Position numbers and translations under genes: made by a program. Source: Paenibacillus farraposensis (GTDB lineage Bacteria; Bacillota; Bacilli; Paenibacillales; Paenibacillaceae). From it: DNA of 64,000 nt. Location of the stretch: contig NZ_JAFFQR010000008.1 in the NCBI RefSeq assembly GCF_020736845.1, positions 62,001 through 126,000 of the forward strand, given 5' to 3'. Under the pieces are notes generated by a model. That model was given only the letters and a program-made list of their open reading frames with translations. It had not been told where the DNA came from and made no database searches. Positions 20,165 through 29,114 of this stretch are shown here, piece after piece; position 1 is the stretch's first letter, and the number at the start of each line of letters is the position of its first letter.

Positions 20165-22081
20165 TCAACATGATGATTCATTTAGGGCAAAAAACAGCTT
20201 GCAATCTGCGCTTGCAGCAGCACCACAGCGATCTGAAGTCAGCTTCAACGTTGTTTTGTAAAACACAAACGGCACCCCATCATGATCCATATGGTTGACA
20301 GCCTCTATCCCCGGAAGCAGCATGCTGGCATCATAATCCAATCTGGCCACGACATGTGCTCCCTTCCATTCAACGAAGCCCGCTCCTGCAGCAGGCTGAA
20401 TACGGCTGATCAACAGCTCCTCTACCTCCCACAACTGCCCGCTCGCGCCAGATGCTTCAAACTCAAAATGATCGGTGACCGTAAGTTTTGCTCCCGCGCT
20501 TCCCTCCGGCACATTCCACGCAAAGGAGCGTGTGAAAGCGGTCAGTTCTTCTACGGGATACGCAGAGGTCAAATCGAGCTTTAGCCTTGCGTCTGTCCGT
20601 GCCTCCTTCTGCTCATCCACAGCAATCTCCAGCACAACCGCCTTTGCCTTTGCACCCGATTGCTGCATGGTCCCATTGATTATGGGCACAGAATGACCGC
20701 CGGAGGAAATGTTAATGATCGACTCCCGTCCCGGTGAAAAATAAGCTTTCGTATACAAGCCTGCTCCCAAGTCACACAGCAGATTTTCATTCCCGCCATG
20801 CAGGATAAAATGCCCAAGGTCGTTATGATTGTGTGGCTCATTGTTATGTCCGCCTTTGGCTGAGAAGACAAGCATTGTGCCTGATTCGCCCTTTTGCTCT
20901 TCAGCTCTGCCATGACTGGAGCTGCGACTGCGGCACATCAGCCATCCAAGCTGCGGCAAATAATCGGCTCCAGCCGCCTTGCTTCCAAATGTCGCAGGAT
21001 TCGTCCATACCAGGTTGCGCAATACGTGCGCCCAGCGGCGACAAGGGTCCTCCAGCAGACCATGTACATGAAAAGGGAGTGCCGATGGTTCCTCCTGCAA
21101 GGAATTCAAATAAGAGATAAGTCCAGAGGGCAAGCGTTCAGTTTCACTGCTGTCGGAATAATTGGCGAACATACCATCCGACAAATGCACCCGTTCTGCA
21201 AAGGCAGCGATTTGTCTGACCTTTTCCGAGCACAGAATATTTACGGCTTCCTCTGTAAATGCACGCAGCATATCGGCAAAATAAATGAAATAGCCAAAGC
21301 CGTACACCCAATAGCCGACGCCTTCCGGACACCCTCCGTCCTCCTTGTAGCCTGCAAGAAAACAATCCAGCGCGCCGAGCATTTTCTCGATAGCCTCAGC
21401 TTTGCCCAGGCTGTCTTCCACCAGCAGCAATGCCGCGATTCCGCAACCGGAAGCGCATACAGCAGCCCAGTTATGCTCTGCTGTCTCCCATTCAAAATGG
21501 TGAGGCTGCCAAAAAACAGGCTCCAGCACTCGGCGCTCGACCTCCCCGCGCACCTGAGCAACCACCTGTTCAGCCAGATGATCGCTTAGCAGCAGTAAAA
21601 TTTCAGCCAGCATCTGGGCTGTTTCCGACGCGAATAAATCCACCTGCTGCCAAGGCGGTGTCACAGGGTCCTCTTCCCTGACATGTGCAGGAAGGGCCCA
21701 TGTGTACTCGCGGCATATTTCCAGCAGGCCGCCTTCCACCTCTTTCAGCCCCCCGGGTTCGGATTCGGCTACAGCCGCCAGCACCAAAGCAGCCATCCGT
21801 CCACGCCGCTCAAAATACACATCCTCATATGGCTTGCGCTCACCCGTATGTGCAAATCGTTGAAACAGTGTCAGCGAAAGCTCAGGCCATGGTGTTTCCC
21901 GACTGTGATTACAGGCACGTTCGATGTCCATCCATAGCTCGGCATATACCGGTTCAGATATAGTCGCCCGCAGTTTTTCTGTCCATTCCCTCTTTAAGCG
22001 TTGCTTTGCAGTATCCTGCCCCCCGCCAGCCAGCACCGTGACGAGTCGCGAAGCAGGCCAGGCCTCCTTCAGAAGACTCAT
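20165..22081 (-). CDS. Heparinase II/III-family polysaccharide lyase-like protein
   Basis: A 638-residue protein. The N-terminal helical toroid contains EHNWAAVCASGCGIAALLL, matching the Asn/His-bearing block of heparinase II/III-like lyases, and the start of the beta domain has GGHNNEPHNHNDLGHFILH, the His/Asn-rich substrate block. DLGAGLYTKAYFS follows, as in that superfamily. No signal peptide, so probably intracellular. It should cleave uronate-containing chains by beta-elimination, giving the unsaturated ends that GH88 two genes downstream removes. Start at 22081 has GGGGAGGAA upstream. A perfect cre box lies 44 bases before it. Exact substrate (heparinoid, rhamnogalacturonan or other) cannot be judged. 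Confidence 0.8.
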   Translation of the reverse strand: MSLLKEAWPASRLVTVLAGGGQDTAKQRLKREWTEKLRATISEPVYAELWMDIERACNHSRETPWPELSLTLFQRFAHTGERKPYEDVYFERRGRMAALVLAAVAESEPGGLKEVEGGLLEICREYTWALPAHVREEDPVTPPWQQVDLFASETAQMLAEILLLLSDHLAEQVVAQVRGEVERRVLEPVFWQPHHFEWETAEHNWAAVCASGCGIAALLLVEDSLGKAEAIEKMLGALDCFLAGYKEDGGCPEGVGYWVYGFGYFIYFADMLRAFTEEAVNILCSEKVRQIAAFAERVHLSDGMFANYSDSSETERLPSGLISYLNSLQEEPSALPFHVHGLLEDPCRRWAHVLRNLVWTNPATFGSKAAGADYLPQLGWLMCRSRSSSHGRAEEQKGESGTMLVFSAKGGHNNEPHNHNDLGHFILHGGNENLLCDLGAGLYTKAYFSPGRESIINISSGGHSVPIINGTMQQSGAKAKAVVLEIAVDEQKEARTDARLKLDLTSAYPVEELTAFTRSFAWNVPEGSAGAKLTVTDHFEFEASGASGQLWEVEELLISRIQPAAGAGFVEWKGAHVVARLDYDASMLLPGIEAVNHMDHDGVPFVFYKTTLKLTSDRCGAAASADCKLFFALNESSC

Positions 22082-22124
22082 TCGTATTCCTCCCCGCAAG
22101 AAGCATTCACTTCACCTTCCTTTT

Positions 22125-22138
22125 TGTTAACGCTTTCA
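22125..22138 (-). promoter_or_regulatory. Catabolite-responsive element (cre) for CcpA
   Basis: Minus strand TGAAAGCGTTAACA fits every position of the consensus TGWAANCGNTNWCA. Its place shortly before the lyase gene predicts glucose repression of the three-gene operon. Confidence 0.8.
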
Positions 22139-22245
22139 TTGTATCTAACAATCAGCCTAAATTCAAAGGGGTAGCCAAGCCATTTTAAAAATGTAAAAGA
22201 ACCTCCACGCCACATTTCTGTAGTCATGAAAGTTCTTGTTTTACG

Positions 22246-23084
22246 CTACTTCCAGTTTTTAATCCCGTTATATTCCAGAATGCCCAATGCAGCGTCTGAA
22301 ATATGAGGGTCACGCAGCAAAGCATCCTCGACTCTGAATTTAATATCCGCGTCGGCCAGCGTCATTCCTGGTGTAAGCTCAATCAGCGCTTCCACATGAT
22401 AGTAGCGTCCCTCCAGTGAAATACGCATTTGGTAGATGTCTGTTACATACGTATCTGCAAGAATAATAGAAGCTACACGCTCTTCGATATCCGGGGGAGC
22501 CGATACACCGATCAAGCCCACCATATTATCGTATCCGACCCGAAACGCAACGCCAACCATCAGACAGCCGATGAGAATACTCGAAATGCCATCCAGCAGC
22601 TTAAAGTCTATCAGTGATGTGACCACGACAGCCAGCAGAGCAAGCACCCCACCCGTTGTTGCTATCAAATCCTCATAAAATACCAGCCGGGTTGGTGGCG
22701 CAGCACGTCCCACATGACGGAACGCAGAGATAAAAATGCCAAGCCCCTTGGCTTCTATTCTGGATTCATGCAGCACTTCTTTCATTGCTTTGCTCCATAC
22801 AAATCCGTCAACCGCCAATGACAAAACAAGCACCGTTTCATAGCCATAATCGTTACGACAATAACGGCAACCATACAAAACAGGTTAATCACGCGACCAA
22901 AGCCGGCAGGAAAGCGTTTGGTCGGCTTTTTTTTCGCCAAGACACTGCCTGCAAATACAAACATCTGGTTGACTGCATCTGCAATGTAATGCATCAAGGT
23001 GGCAAACATGGAGCCGCTGCCTGTCAAGGCAAAAGCAATCCCCTTAACCAGGGCGATGCCGGTATTGCCTACATGTGCAGTCAT
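22246..23084 (-). pseudogene. Broken cation diffusion facilitator (CDF) transporter
   Basis: Two overlapping frames give one CDF protein. The first (23084 to about 22860) has HYIADAVNQMFVFAGSVL, the metal-site helix, and GFGRVINLFCMVAVIVV. The second (to 22246) resumes with YETVLVLSLAVDGFVWSKAM and holds the remaining helices and the C-terminal cytosolic domain. At the join near 22850, the sequence jumps directly from YETVL to VLSLAVDG, where related proteins have about 20 more residues, so a deletion of a number of bases not divisible by three both removed a loop and shifted the frame. No ribosome site is seen before 23084. A weak hairpin (about 22193-22240) may terminate it. Probably inactive. 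Confidence 0.75.
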
Positions 23085-23207
23085 TTATTATGTATTATTT
23101 TTAACCCGTCCATATTTTACCTAGCCATTAGAAGAGAAGCAACAAATGGGTTCATATCGTTTCAGATGGTTAATTAAAGTAGATGAATACACGATACGCT
23201 GGAACCG

Positions 23208-24153
23208 CTAAATCACTGCTTCCTTCTCATATTGAGGTATAAATACTTCATTTAAAAAAGTTTCAAAAGAAGTCGGGGTTGTATTTTCAAACGAGCGCTG
23301 TTCCAACATTCGAATGTGCTTTGTATTTAAGGCTCTTGTTGTTTCTAAAACAAGGTCTATAATATGTTCTGAATATCCATGCATTCTCAATTCTCTTCTG
23401 GCTTCTTCTTCGGTTGTTTGTATATAGCTGAGCTTCGGTTTATCGATAGCTTTTCCTATGAGCTCCACCGCTTCATTCATACTCAAATCACAGCTTCCGT
23501 GTAACTCTCTTATTTGTTGACCTTGGTAGTTACGTTTTATCATGGCTTCTCCTGCAATTCGCCCAATGTCACGTGTGGAAATCATAGGAAACTGGACATC
23601 GGGTAGAAAAGGTCCTCTTGCAACATCGTGAAGCAAAATGTTTTTAATTTGTGAAAGTAAATTTTCCATGAAATATCCTGCTCGTAAATGTAAAACATTT
23701 AACTGTTCAATTTGGTTTAAGCCCTGTTCAAGCAGATGTAATCCCGTAACTGGTCCAGTACCCTTTTCTTTATCAGCCCCCCCAGCTACTAAGCGAAACA
23801 ACATTCTTAACTTCTGCCTGTTCTAGAGCAGATACTATTGTACTTATTACACGTTTTTGATAAGAGAGGAAGTCATTACTAGTTATAATATAATTAGGTT
23901 GCAGCATTACGTAGACTGCTTCAGCCTCCGAAAAGGCCTTAATTAACCTTTTCACATTTGTAGGTTCAGAGACAATTGGTTCTGCTCCTTTAAGCACAAA
24001 GGGCATTAACCGTTCTAAGTTTCTACCAATCACCCTAATAGGCTGTCTGTGGTCTAATAAGTAATTTGTGACTGCGCTGCCCGTTCTTCCAGTTGCTCCT
24101 GTTATCACATGCATAGCTTGCACCTCCATGATTTGCTCTTCTAAAAATAACAA
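23208..24153 (-). pseudogene. NmrA-like NAD(P)-binding oxidoreductase broken at a G7 tract
   Basis: The first frame has the Rossmann start HVITGATGRTGSAVTNYLL and ends after VSLSSWGG. The second frame (from 23804) resumes GADKEKGTGPVTGLHLLEQ, continuing the atypical short-chain reductase to FETFLNEVFIPQY. The break is at seven consecutive G on the minus strand (23783-23777); six G would restore SSWGADKEKG without other change. Everything else is well preserved, so the lesion is recent, a switchable slippage site or a sequencing error. The regulator relic on the opposite strand at 24226 is the usual divergent partner of such genes. Confidence 0.75.
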
Positions 24154-24225
24154 GTAGGCACTTTCGTGACACGTAGTATCTATTATGATACTAAAATATA
24201 AATTATAACTGGGGGTGAAAGAAAT

Positions 24226-24379
24226 ATGCGTTTTGGTGAATTAAAAAGAGACTTACCGGGGATTACACAAGAAGTGTTAACGGCAGCTTAGGGAATTAGA
24301 ACAGGACGGTATAGTCAATCGATTTGTTTATAATCAAGTACCGCCTAAAGTAGAATACTCTCTTTCTGATGTTGGTTGA
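24226..24379 (+). pseudogene. Relic of an HxlR-type (winged helix) regulator
   Basis: Starts MRFGELKRDLPGITQEVL, the recognition region of HxlR-family regulators, preceded by GGGGTGAAAG. It then hits TAG, but a one-base shift restores [20 protein letters not shown] and VEYSLSDVG, the wing. The N-terminal helices and the C-terminus are missing, and no rescue frame is seen. Divergent from the broken NmrA-like gene, so regulator and target decayed together. The 24380-24629 stretch beyond it has no gene that I can recognise. Confidence 0.65.
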
Positions 24380-24629
24380 TTGGGGAGTCTCCTATGCGGA
24401 CCAGTGTGAATCTAATATTTAATCCCCACCCTATTTGGAGTCCTATTCTCCGGCCATCGATCCGTTTTTATCTTGACGGATTCCAATATGAAGTGAGACA
24501 CCTACTTGAATAAAAAAATGGCCCATGGCCGGATTCGTGTAGAATGAAAGTTCCTACGGCTTTCCCTTGCCCACAATCTGCTGAAGAAGTACAAAGTGGA
24601 CAAAAAAACAACTGGACCGGGAAGGATGA

Positions 24630-24762
24630 TTCCTTCCGCGATACCTTCCATAATGAATTTCTGAAAGAATCCGTAAATAATGACAACCAGGATCGTCGTT
24701 AACACCAGTGATGACAGAATCAAGGGCCAATCCTTGTTGTATTCCCCGAACAGCACGTTTGT
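24630..24762 (-). pseudogene. C-terminal scrap of a sugar ABC transporter permease
   Basis: About 44 residues read FGEYNKDWPLILSSLVLTT, then a hydrophobic helix and QKFIMEGIAEG, the typical last helix and tail of MalG-type permeases. A stop codon precedes it and the homology ends before the frame does. Nothing else of the transporter is present. Confidence 0.6.
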
Positions 24763-24777
24763 CTACAGAATCTAGTA

Positions 24778-24978
24778 TTATTTTTTTCTTTTATTTAACC
24801 ATAAGTATGTGAGCCAAAACAAAGATGTCAATATACCGGCGGCCACTGCTAATTTCAGCATGATTCCAAGGTAGGATAACATCGGATTTGACGCATACGC
24901 GGTTGCTGACATGATCATGCAGGACAAGCCGACGAAGATTATAGAAACAGCAATTGTCCAATCCGACTTATTCATCAT
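24778..24978 (-). CDS. Small two-span membrane protein
   Basis: A 66-residue protein with two hydrophobic helices (about residues 8-28 and 36-60) and a basic NKRKK end. The ATG has AGAGGTGA upstream. It begins 23 bases after the stop of the response regulator on the same strand, so it is probably co-transcribed with it. No family recognised. Could be an auxiliary of the signalling pair or of the copper module; unproven. Confidence 0.6.
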   Translation of the reverse strand: MMNKSDWTIAVSIIFVGLSCMIMSATAYASNPMLSYLGIMLKLAVAAGILTSLFWLTYLWLNKRKK

Positions 24979-25001
24979 TCACCTCTATACTCTAAAGCGA
25001 G

Positions 25002-25703
25002 CTAATAAGACGAATCATCCCATTTGTAGCCTATTCCCCAAACGGTTTTAATAGGGTTATAAGATAGTCCAACAAGTTGCAATTTTTCGCGGATATTTTT
25101 GATATGAGTATCAATGACTCGATTTTCCCCCAAAAAATCGTTCCCCCATAAGCGTTCGACGATAGCGTCCCGTTCGAACGTTCGTTGCGGGTGCTGGGCT
25201 AATAATTGTAAAATATCATATTCCTTTTGGGTTAAGTCGACGTTTTTGTTCAGCACCACTACCTGCCGCCGCTCCGGATATATGGTTAAATCCGGGAATG
25301 TAAGCTTCTGCTCCCTAACCACAACATGGGCTTGCTGACTGGAGCGTCGCAGCAAGGCATAAATCCGGGCAATAAGTTCTTCCGGGTCCACAGGCTTCAC
25401 GACATAATCATCCGCCCCTATGCCAAGTCCCAGCACCTTGTCCTTGACCTCGCCTCGAGCGGTTAGCATGAGTATTGGAACAGGCGTAATTTCTCGCATT
25501 TTCTTGCACACCTGCCAGCCGTCCATGTCCGGCATCATTACGTCTAATACAACAACGTCATGTGTTTGGCTCCTAAAAGCCTTCAAACCTTCACTTCCGT
25601 TAGATGATTCGGTTACATGAAATCCTTCTTTACTTAAATAAATTCGCAGAAGATTTCGCATATTCCATTCGTCATCAATCACAAGCACTCTTAACTGGCT
25701 CAC
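25002..25703 (-). CDS. OmpR-family response regulator
   Basis: A 233-residue regulator. Receiver domain about 1-120: acidic pocket D10-D11, phospho-acceptor D54 (VVLDVMMPDMDGW), T/A-switch MLTARGE and KPVDPEEL lysine. DNA-binding winged helix from about 130 with LTQKEYDILQLLAQHPQRTF, VIDTHIKNIREKL and VWGIGYKW. Start is GTG at 25703 with AGGGGA upstream. The likely partner kinase is at 27636-29009, separated by the oppositely oriented multicopper oxidase gene. It is divergent from the oxidase gene, whose promoter holds an inverted TGTGGAA repeat, a candidate binding site. Likely senses copper or redox state through its kinase. Confidence 0.88.
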   Translation of the reverse strand: MSQLRVLVIDDEWNMRNLLRIYLSKEGFHVTESSNGSEGLKAFRSQTHDVVVLDVMMPDMDGWQVCKKMREITPVPILMLTARGEVKDKVLGLGIGADDYVVKPVDPEELIARIYALLRRSSQQAHVVVREQKLTFPDLTIYPERRQVVVLNKNVDLTQKEYDILQLLAQHPQRTFERDAIVERLWGNDFLGENRVIDTHIKNIREKLQLVGLSYNPIKTVWGIGYKWDDSSY

Positions 25704-25884
25704 GCCTATTCCCCTACCTTAGTGAAGTCGTTGTCCCTACATCAGCATAACAAACATGAGAGCAAGTATCCATTTGGGGTTCAAGCAGCCAACTCCAATC
25801 CATACCGACTCCTCCTCTTTGAGTGTCTTGAGTATAATCAGCAATTGTGTGGTTTTTATGAGGAAATTGTTTTTAATTAAAATT

Positions 25885-25924
25885 TGTGGAACTTCACTCT
25901 TTCCACATGATTGTGATCTATAAT
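25885..25924 (+). promoter_or_regulatory. Multicopper oxidase promoter with TGTGGAA inverted repeat
   Basis: TGTGGAA (25885-25891) and TTCCACA (25901-25907) form an inverted repeat over the -35 area; eleven bases later comes a perfect -10 TATAAT (25919-25924). No good -35, which suggests an activator. The same motif and eleven-base spacing recur before the His/Met-rich operon at 30949-30984. Confidence 0.6.
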
Positions 25925-25958
25925 GCGTCTCATTAATAATAGAAGGAGGACATGTGAT

Positions 25959-27548
25959 ATGAGTAAAGTCTTACTTGGAAAGACAATCCTGGGCATTGCT
26001 ATAATCATCAGCATTTTGGCTGGCTGCTCAACAGCTAAAGACGTTAAACCAACAGCAGCTTTATCTAAAGCAACCACGGCCGAAGCAGTATCGCGAAAAC
26101 AAACCGTTAGGCCTACTGAATTAAATGGTGAACTTACAACTTTGACGGCCGAGGCCAGCAACCTGGAAGTAGAAAAGGGAACGTCCCTCCCGGTCTGGAC
26201 GTTCAATAATTCAGTGCCAGGACCGCAAATCCGGATTAAAAAAGGAAAAACCGTAAACATTACCGTGAAAAATCAGTTAACAGTACCCATCTCTTTGCAT
26301 ATCCATGGGTATCCTGTACCTTTTAAAATGGATGGTGTTCCTGGGATCACGCAGAATGCGATTGCTCCAGGCAAGAGCTTTACTTATACCTTTAAAGCGA
26401 CGGTTCCCGGCACGTACTGGTATCATTCTCATCAGGACAGTGTCAATCAAGTCGATAAAGGGCTTTATGGTTCCTTTATTGTGGAAGATGAACTGGTGAA
26501 AGCGGACCGGGATTATACGTTAATGTTGGATGAATGGATGAGTTCAAGCTCGGAGCGTGGTCACGAAGCCATGAAGAACATGGACATGGGCATGAGCATG
26601 CACGGCATGGGTCATTCCTCAACCGAAACTGATGCAAATGGCCAACATGAACAAGCTGCATCTACTCAGCCGGGGCATGATATGAGTATGTATGATCTCT
26701 ATACGATAAACGGCCAAACTATTAATAGTTCGCAGCCGCTGCAGGTCACTCAAGGAGACACAGTTCGTCTGCGCTTGATTAACGCCGGATATTTGAGTCA
26801 TTCGCTTCATTTGCATGGACATCGTTACCGTATCATTGCTACCGATGGCAATGCTGTCTCCGATCCTAAGTGGGTTAAGGACAAGCTGCTTTCGATTGGC
26901 CCCGGTGAACGGACGGATATTGAATTCCAGGCTGATAACCCGGGAACGTGGTACCTGGAAGAGCACGGTTCCAGCCCAATGATTTCGAATATGAAGCAGC
27001 GTATTCAATACACCAATGAACAGGGAACAAATGATCAACCCGATCCATTAACGAAACTGCCTACAGTGGATCTTACAAACTATGGTAAATCGCAAGCAGG
27101 ACAGTTTTCGTTGAATGATGTGTATGATGTAAGCTACACCATGAAGCTAGGAACCCGTGCACAACAGGGAAAACAGGAGTATACGATCAATAACAAGGTG
27201 TATCCCGACACGGAGCCGCTTGCTGTACAAACTGGGGACAAGGTGAAAGTCCGTTTTGTAAATACCTCTGCCAACGATGACCATCCTATGCATTTGCATG
27301 GTCACACGTTTCAAGTCCTAAGCAAAGACGGAATTCCGCTTAAAGGTTCTCCCGTATATAAGGACACTCTAAATGTTAAACCTGGAGAAGAATATATCGT
27401 AGCGTTTACAGCCAATAATCCCGGTGATTGGATGTTTCACTGCCACGACTTGCATCATGCCTCTGCTGGTATGGTGACGGACCTGAAATATAATGATTTC
27501 CTAAATCCATTCCAACCTGATTCGGACTTGAACAACACTCCTGAATAA
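25959..27548 (+). CDS. Multicopper oxidase lipoprotein with Met/His-rich insert
   Basis: A 529-residue three-domain oxidase. Lipoprotein signal with lipidation Cys23 (SILAGCSTAK). Four copper blocks are intact: HIHGYPVP, WYHSHQDSV, HSLHLHGHRYR/HPMHLHGHTF, and WMFHCHDLHHASAGM, which carries type 1 ligands including the axial methionine. Between domains lies a Met/His-rich patch (MDMGMSMHGMGHSS...) like those used by CueO/CopA-type enzymes to bind and oxidise Cu(I). Anchored on the outer face of the membrane. ATG at 25959 is set by AAGGAGG nine bases upstream. It sits between the response regulator and kinase genes on the opposite strand and ends at a bidirectional terminator. Cuprous oxidase activity is the best guess; laccase-like use of other substrates is possible. 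Confidence 0.88.
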   Translation: MSKVLLGKTILGIAIIISILAGCSTAKDVKPTAALSKATTAEAVSRKQTVRPTELNGELTTLTAEASNLEVEKGTSLPVWTFNNSVPGPQIRIKKGKTVNITVKNQLTVPISLHIHGYPVPFKMDGVPGITQNAIAPGKSFTYTFKATVPGTYWYHSHQDSVNQVDKGLYGSFIVEDELVKADRDYTLMLDEWMSSSSERGHEAMKNMDMGMSMHGMGHSSTETDANGQHEQAASTQPGHDMSMYDLYTINGQTINSSQPLQVTQGDTVRLRLINAGYLSHSLHLHGHRYRIIATDGNAVSDPKWVKDKLLSIGPGERTDIEFQADNPGTWYLEEHGSSPMISNMKQRIQYTNEQGTNDQPDPLTKLPTVDLTNYGKSQAGQFSLNDVYDVSYTMKLGTRAQQGKQEYTINNKVYPDTEPLAVQTGDKVKVRFVNTSANDDHPMHLHGHTFQVLSKDGIPLKGSPVYKDTLNVKPGEEYIVAFTANNPGDWMFHCHDLHHASAGMVTDLKYNDFLNPFQPDSDLNNTPE

Positions 27549-27568
27549 AGCACATTTTTACCCAGTAC

Positions 27569-27603
27569 AAAGCCGGATTTCCTGGATAAGGAGTCTGGCT
27601 TTA
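27569..27603. terminator. Terminator between the oxidase and kinase genes
   Basis: AAAGCCGGA (27569-27577) pairs with TCTGGCTTT (27594-27602) including one G-T pair. Serves the converging oxidase and kinase genes. Confidence 0.6.
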
Positions 27604-27635
27604 CATTCAGGCATATTTCTCCATATCCTTCCTGT

Positions 27636-29009
27636 TTATACAAAAGGAAAGGACAAACGAAAGACGGTCCCCTGTCCCATTGCACTCTCTACCTCAATCG
27701 TTCCTCCTTGCAACTGCACCAATTTTTGGGCAATGGCCAGGCCAAGCCCCGTTCCTCCAAACTCCCGAGAGCGAGACTTTTCCACCCTGTAGAACCGCTC
27801 AAAAATGTAAGGAAGCTCATTCGCCGGAATTCCTGACCCTGAATCGGAGATCAGAATGACCCCGAATCCATTCTCTTGCTGCAAAGTAAGTTTGATCGTC
27901 CCCTTTGTGGTATAACGTATGGCATTATCCAGCAAGTTTAAGAGCACCTGTTCCAAGCGAACAGGGTCGACAAAACATCGCGGTATCGTTTCCAGAGCAG
28001 ATACCAATTGTAAGCCCTTTTGCTCTGCTTTTATCCTCACCTTATTTACCGACTTTTCAACGGCTCGTCTGACATCAACGGATTCTAAATGGAATGCCAT
28101 TTTCCCTTCCTCCATTTTGGCAAGTTCAAACAAATCGTTAATAATCACCGTTAGTCGGTGAGCCTCATCGGCTATAATGTGTAAATATTGTTGTTTTTCC
28201 TCTTCATGATCCACAAGTCCATGGGTCAAGACATTCGCATATCCCTTTAAATAAGTGACAGGAGTTCGAAGCTCGTGAGAGACATTCGCAAAAAATTCGG
28301 AGCGTGTATCACGATATCGTTTGAGTTCCATGGCCAGGTCATTAATCGCACTGGACAATGAGCCTACTTCGTCATGGGAACGGACGGGAAGACGTACTTC
28401 CAATTCTCCTTTTGCGATGTTCCGGGTAGCCGCTTCCATCTCTACTAATGGAGCGGACAGCTTTTTGGCCAGGATAAAAATACAGCCGAGCGCCAGCAAC
28501 AGTGTACCAAAGCCTGCCAAGCCGATAAGATAACGAACAGACCGGATTGATTCGATCATATGCTCCAAGGAACTCACGACGTAAATTCCCTTGATCACAG
28601 GATTTTTTGAACTGTGAACAGGGATGCCATGCAATAAATACAGCTGATCACCTGCAGTAAACTCCTTTTCAATTTGCTTCCCCTGAAGCAATTGTGCATT
28701 TTCCCATACATTCGGCCAAGCCTGAATCTTTTTCTGTTTTGTAGAAGCGGACATGTCAAGAAATTGACCCTGCCCATTCACTAGATAAATGCTAGCTTCG
28801 GAAAACTCGGCCATCGTCTCCACAGCATAGATTCGATCACGAAGCATAACGGATAAGTGTAAAGCCAGCTCATTTGCTTCCTCATGTGCTTTTTTCGTAT
28901 AGAAGTTGCTGAAAAGCTGGTTGATGACCATACTAAGCAAGACCAAAATCACCAGAAACAAACTAAACATGGTGAGACTGAGTTTTAAATAAACCTTATT
29001 CCATTTCAT
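27636..29009 (-). CDS. Membrane sensor histidine kinase
   Basis: A 457-residue kinase. Membrane helix at about 10-32, an extracytoplasmic sensor region of about 125 residues, second helix at about 160-182, HAMP domain to about 235, phospho-acceptor His245 in FFANVSHELRTPVTYLKGY, then the ATPase domain with NLLDNAIRYT, SDSGSGIP and GGTGLGLAI boxes. All catalytic motifs are intact. The ATG has AAAGGAGG five bases upstream. No other orphan regulator is near, so it very probably phosphorylates the regulator at 25002. The sensor domain has no cysteine or His-rich copper site that I can see, so its signal is unknown. Confidence 0.88.
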   Translation of the reverse strand: MKWNKVYLKLSLTMFSLFLVILVLLSMVINQLFSNFYTKKAHEEANELALHLSVMLRDRIYAVETMAEFSEASIYLVNGQGQFLDMSASTKQKKIQAWPNVWENAQLLQGKQIEKEFTAGDQLYLLHGIPVHSSKNPVIKGIYVVSSLEHMIESIRSVRYLIGLAGFGTLLLALGCIFILAKKLSAPLVEMEAATRNIAKGELEVRLPVRSHDEVGSLSSAINDLAMELKRYRDTRSEFFANVSHELRTPVTYLKGYANVLTHGLVDHEEEKQQYLHIIADEAHRLTVIINDLFELAKMEEGKMAFHLESVDVRRAVEKSVNKVRIKAEQKGLQLVSALETIPRCFVDPVRLEQVLLNLLDNAIRYTTKGTIKLTLQQENGFGVILISDSGSGIPANELPYIFERFYRVEKSRSREFGGTGLGLAIAQKLVQLQGGTIEVESAMGQGTVFRLSFPFV

Positions 29010-29073
29010 GCTATCCTCCTTTACTTGCTAAAGCCTAAACCTGTTCGGAACAATCCTGCTTTGGCAAACAAAG

Positions 29074-29109
29074 CAGCCAGCCGACCCGTGGTACGAGGAA
29101 GACTGGCTG
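29074..29109 (-). terminator. Terminator of the polyferredoxin operon
   Basis: Perfect seven-base stem CAGCCAG (29074-29080) with CTGGCTG (29103-29109), followed on the minus strand by CTTTGTTTG. Just beyond the stop of the iron-sulfur gene. Confidence 0.65.
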
Positions 29110-29114
29110 TTGTG

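Noticed and set aside
19393..20298. 301-residue plus-strand frame antisense to the uronate operon
   Set aside because: Long, but has the composition of an antisense shadow of a GC-rich gene, no ribosome site and no domain; the minus-strand genes are coupled and convincing.
20894..21589. 231-residue plus-strand frame antisense to the heparinase-like gene
   Set aside because: Shadow frame; the lyase motifs on the minus strand account for the sequence.
22125..22138. Reading the cre before the lyase operon as an ExuR operator
   Set aside because: It fits the cre consensus at every fixed position, while its left arm does not match the GTTAAC-containing palindrome of the uxa sites.
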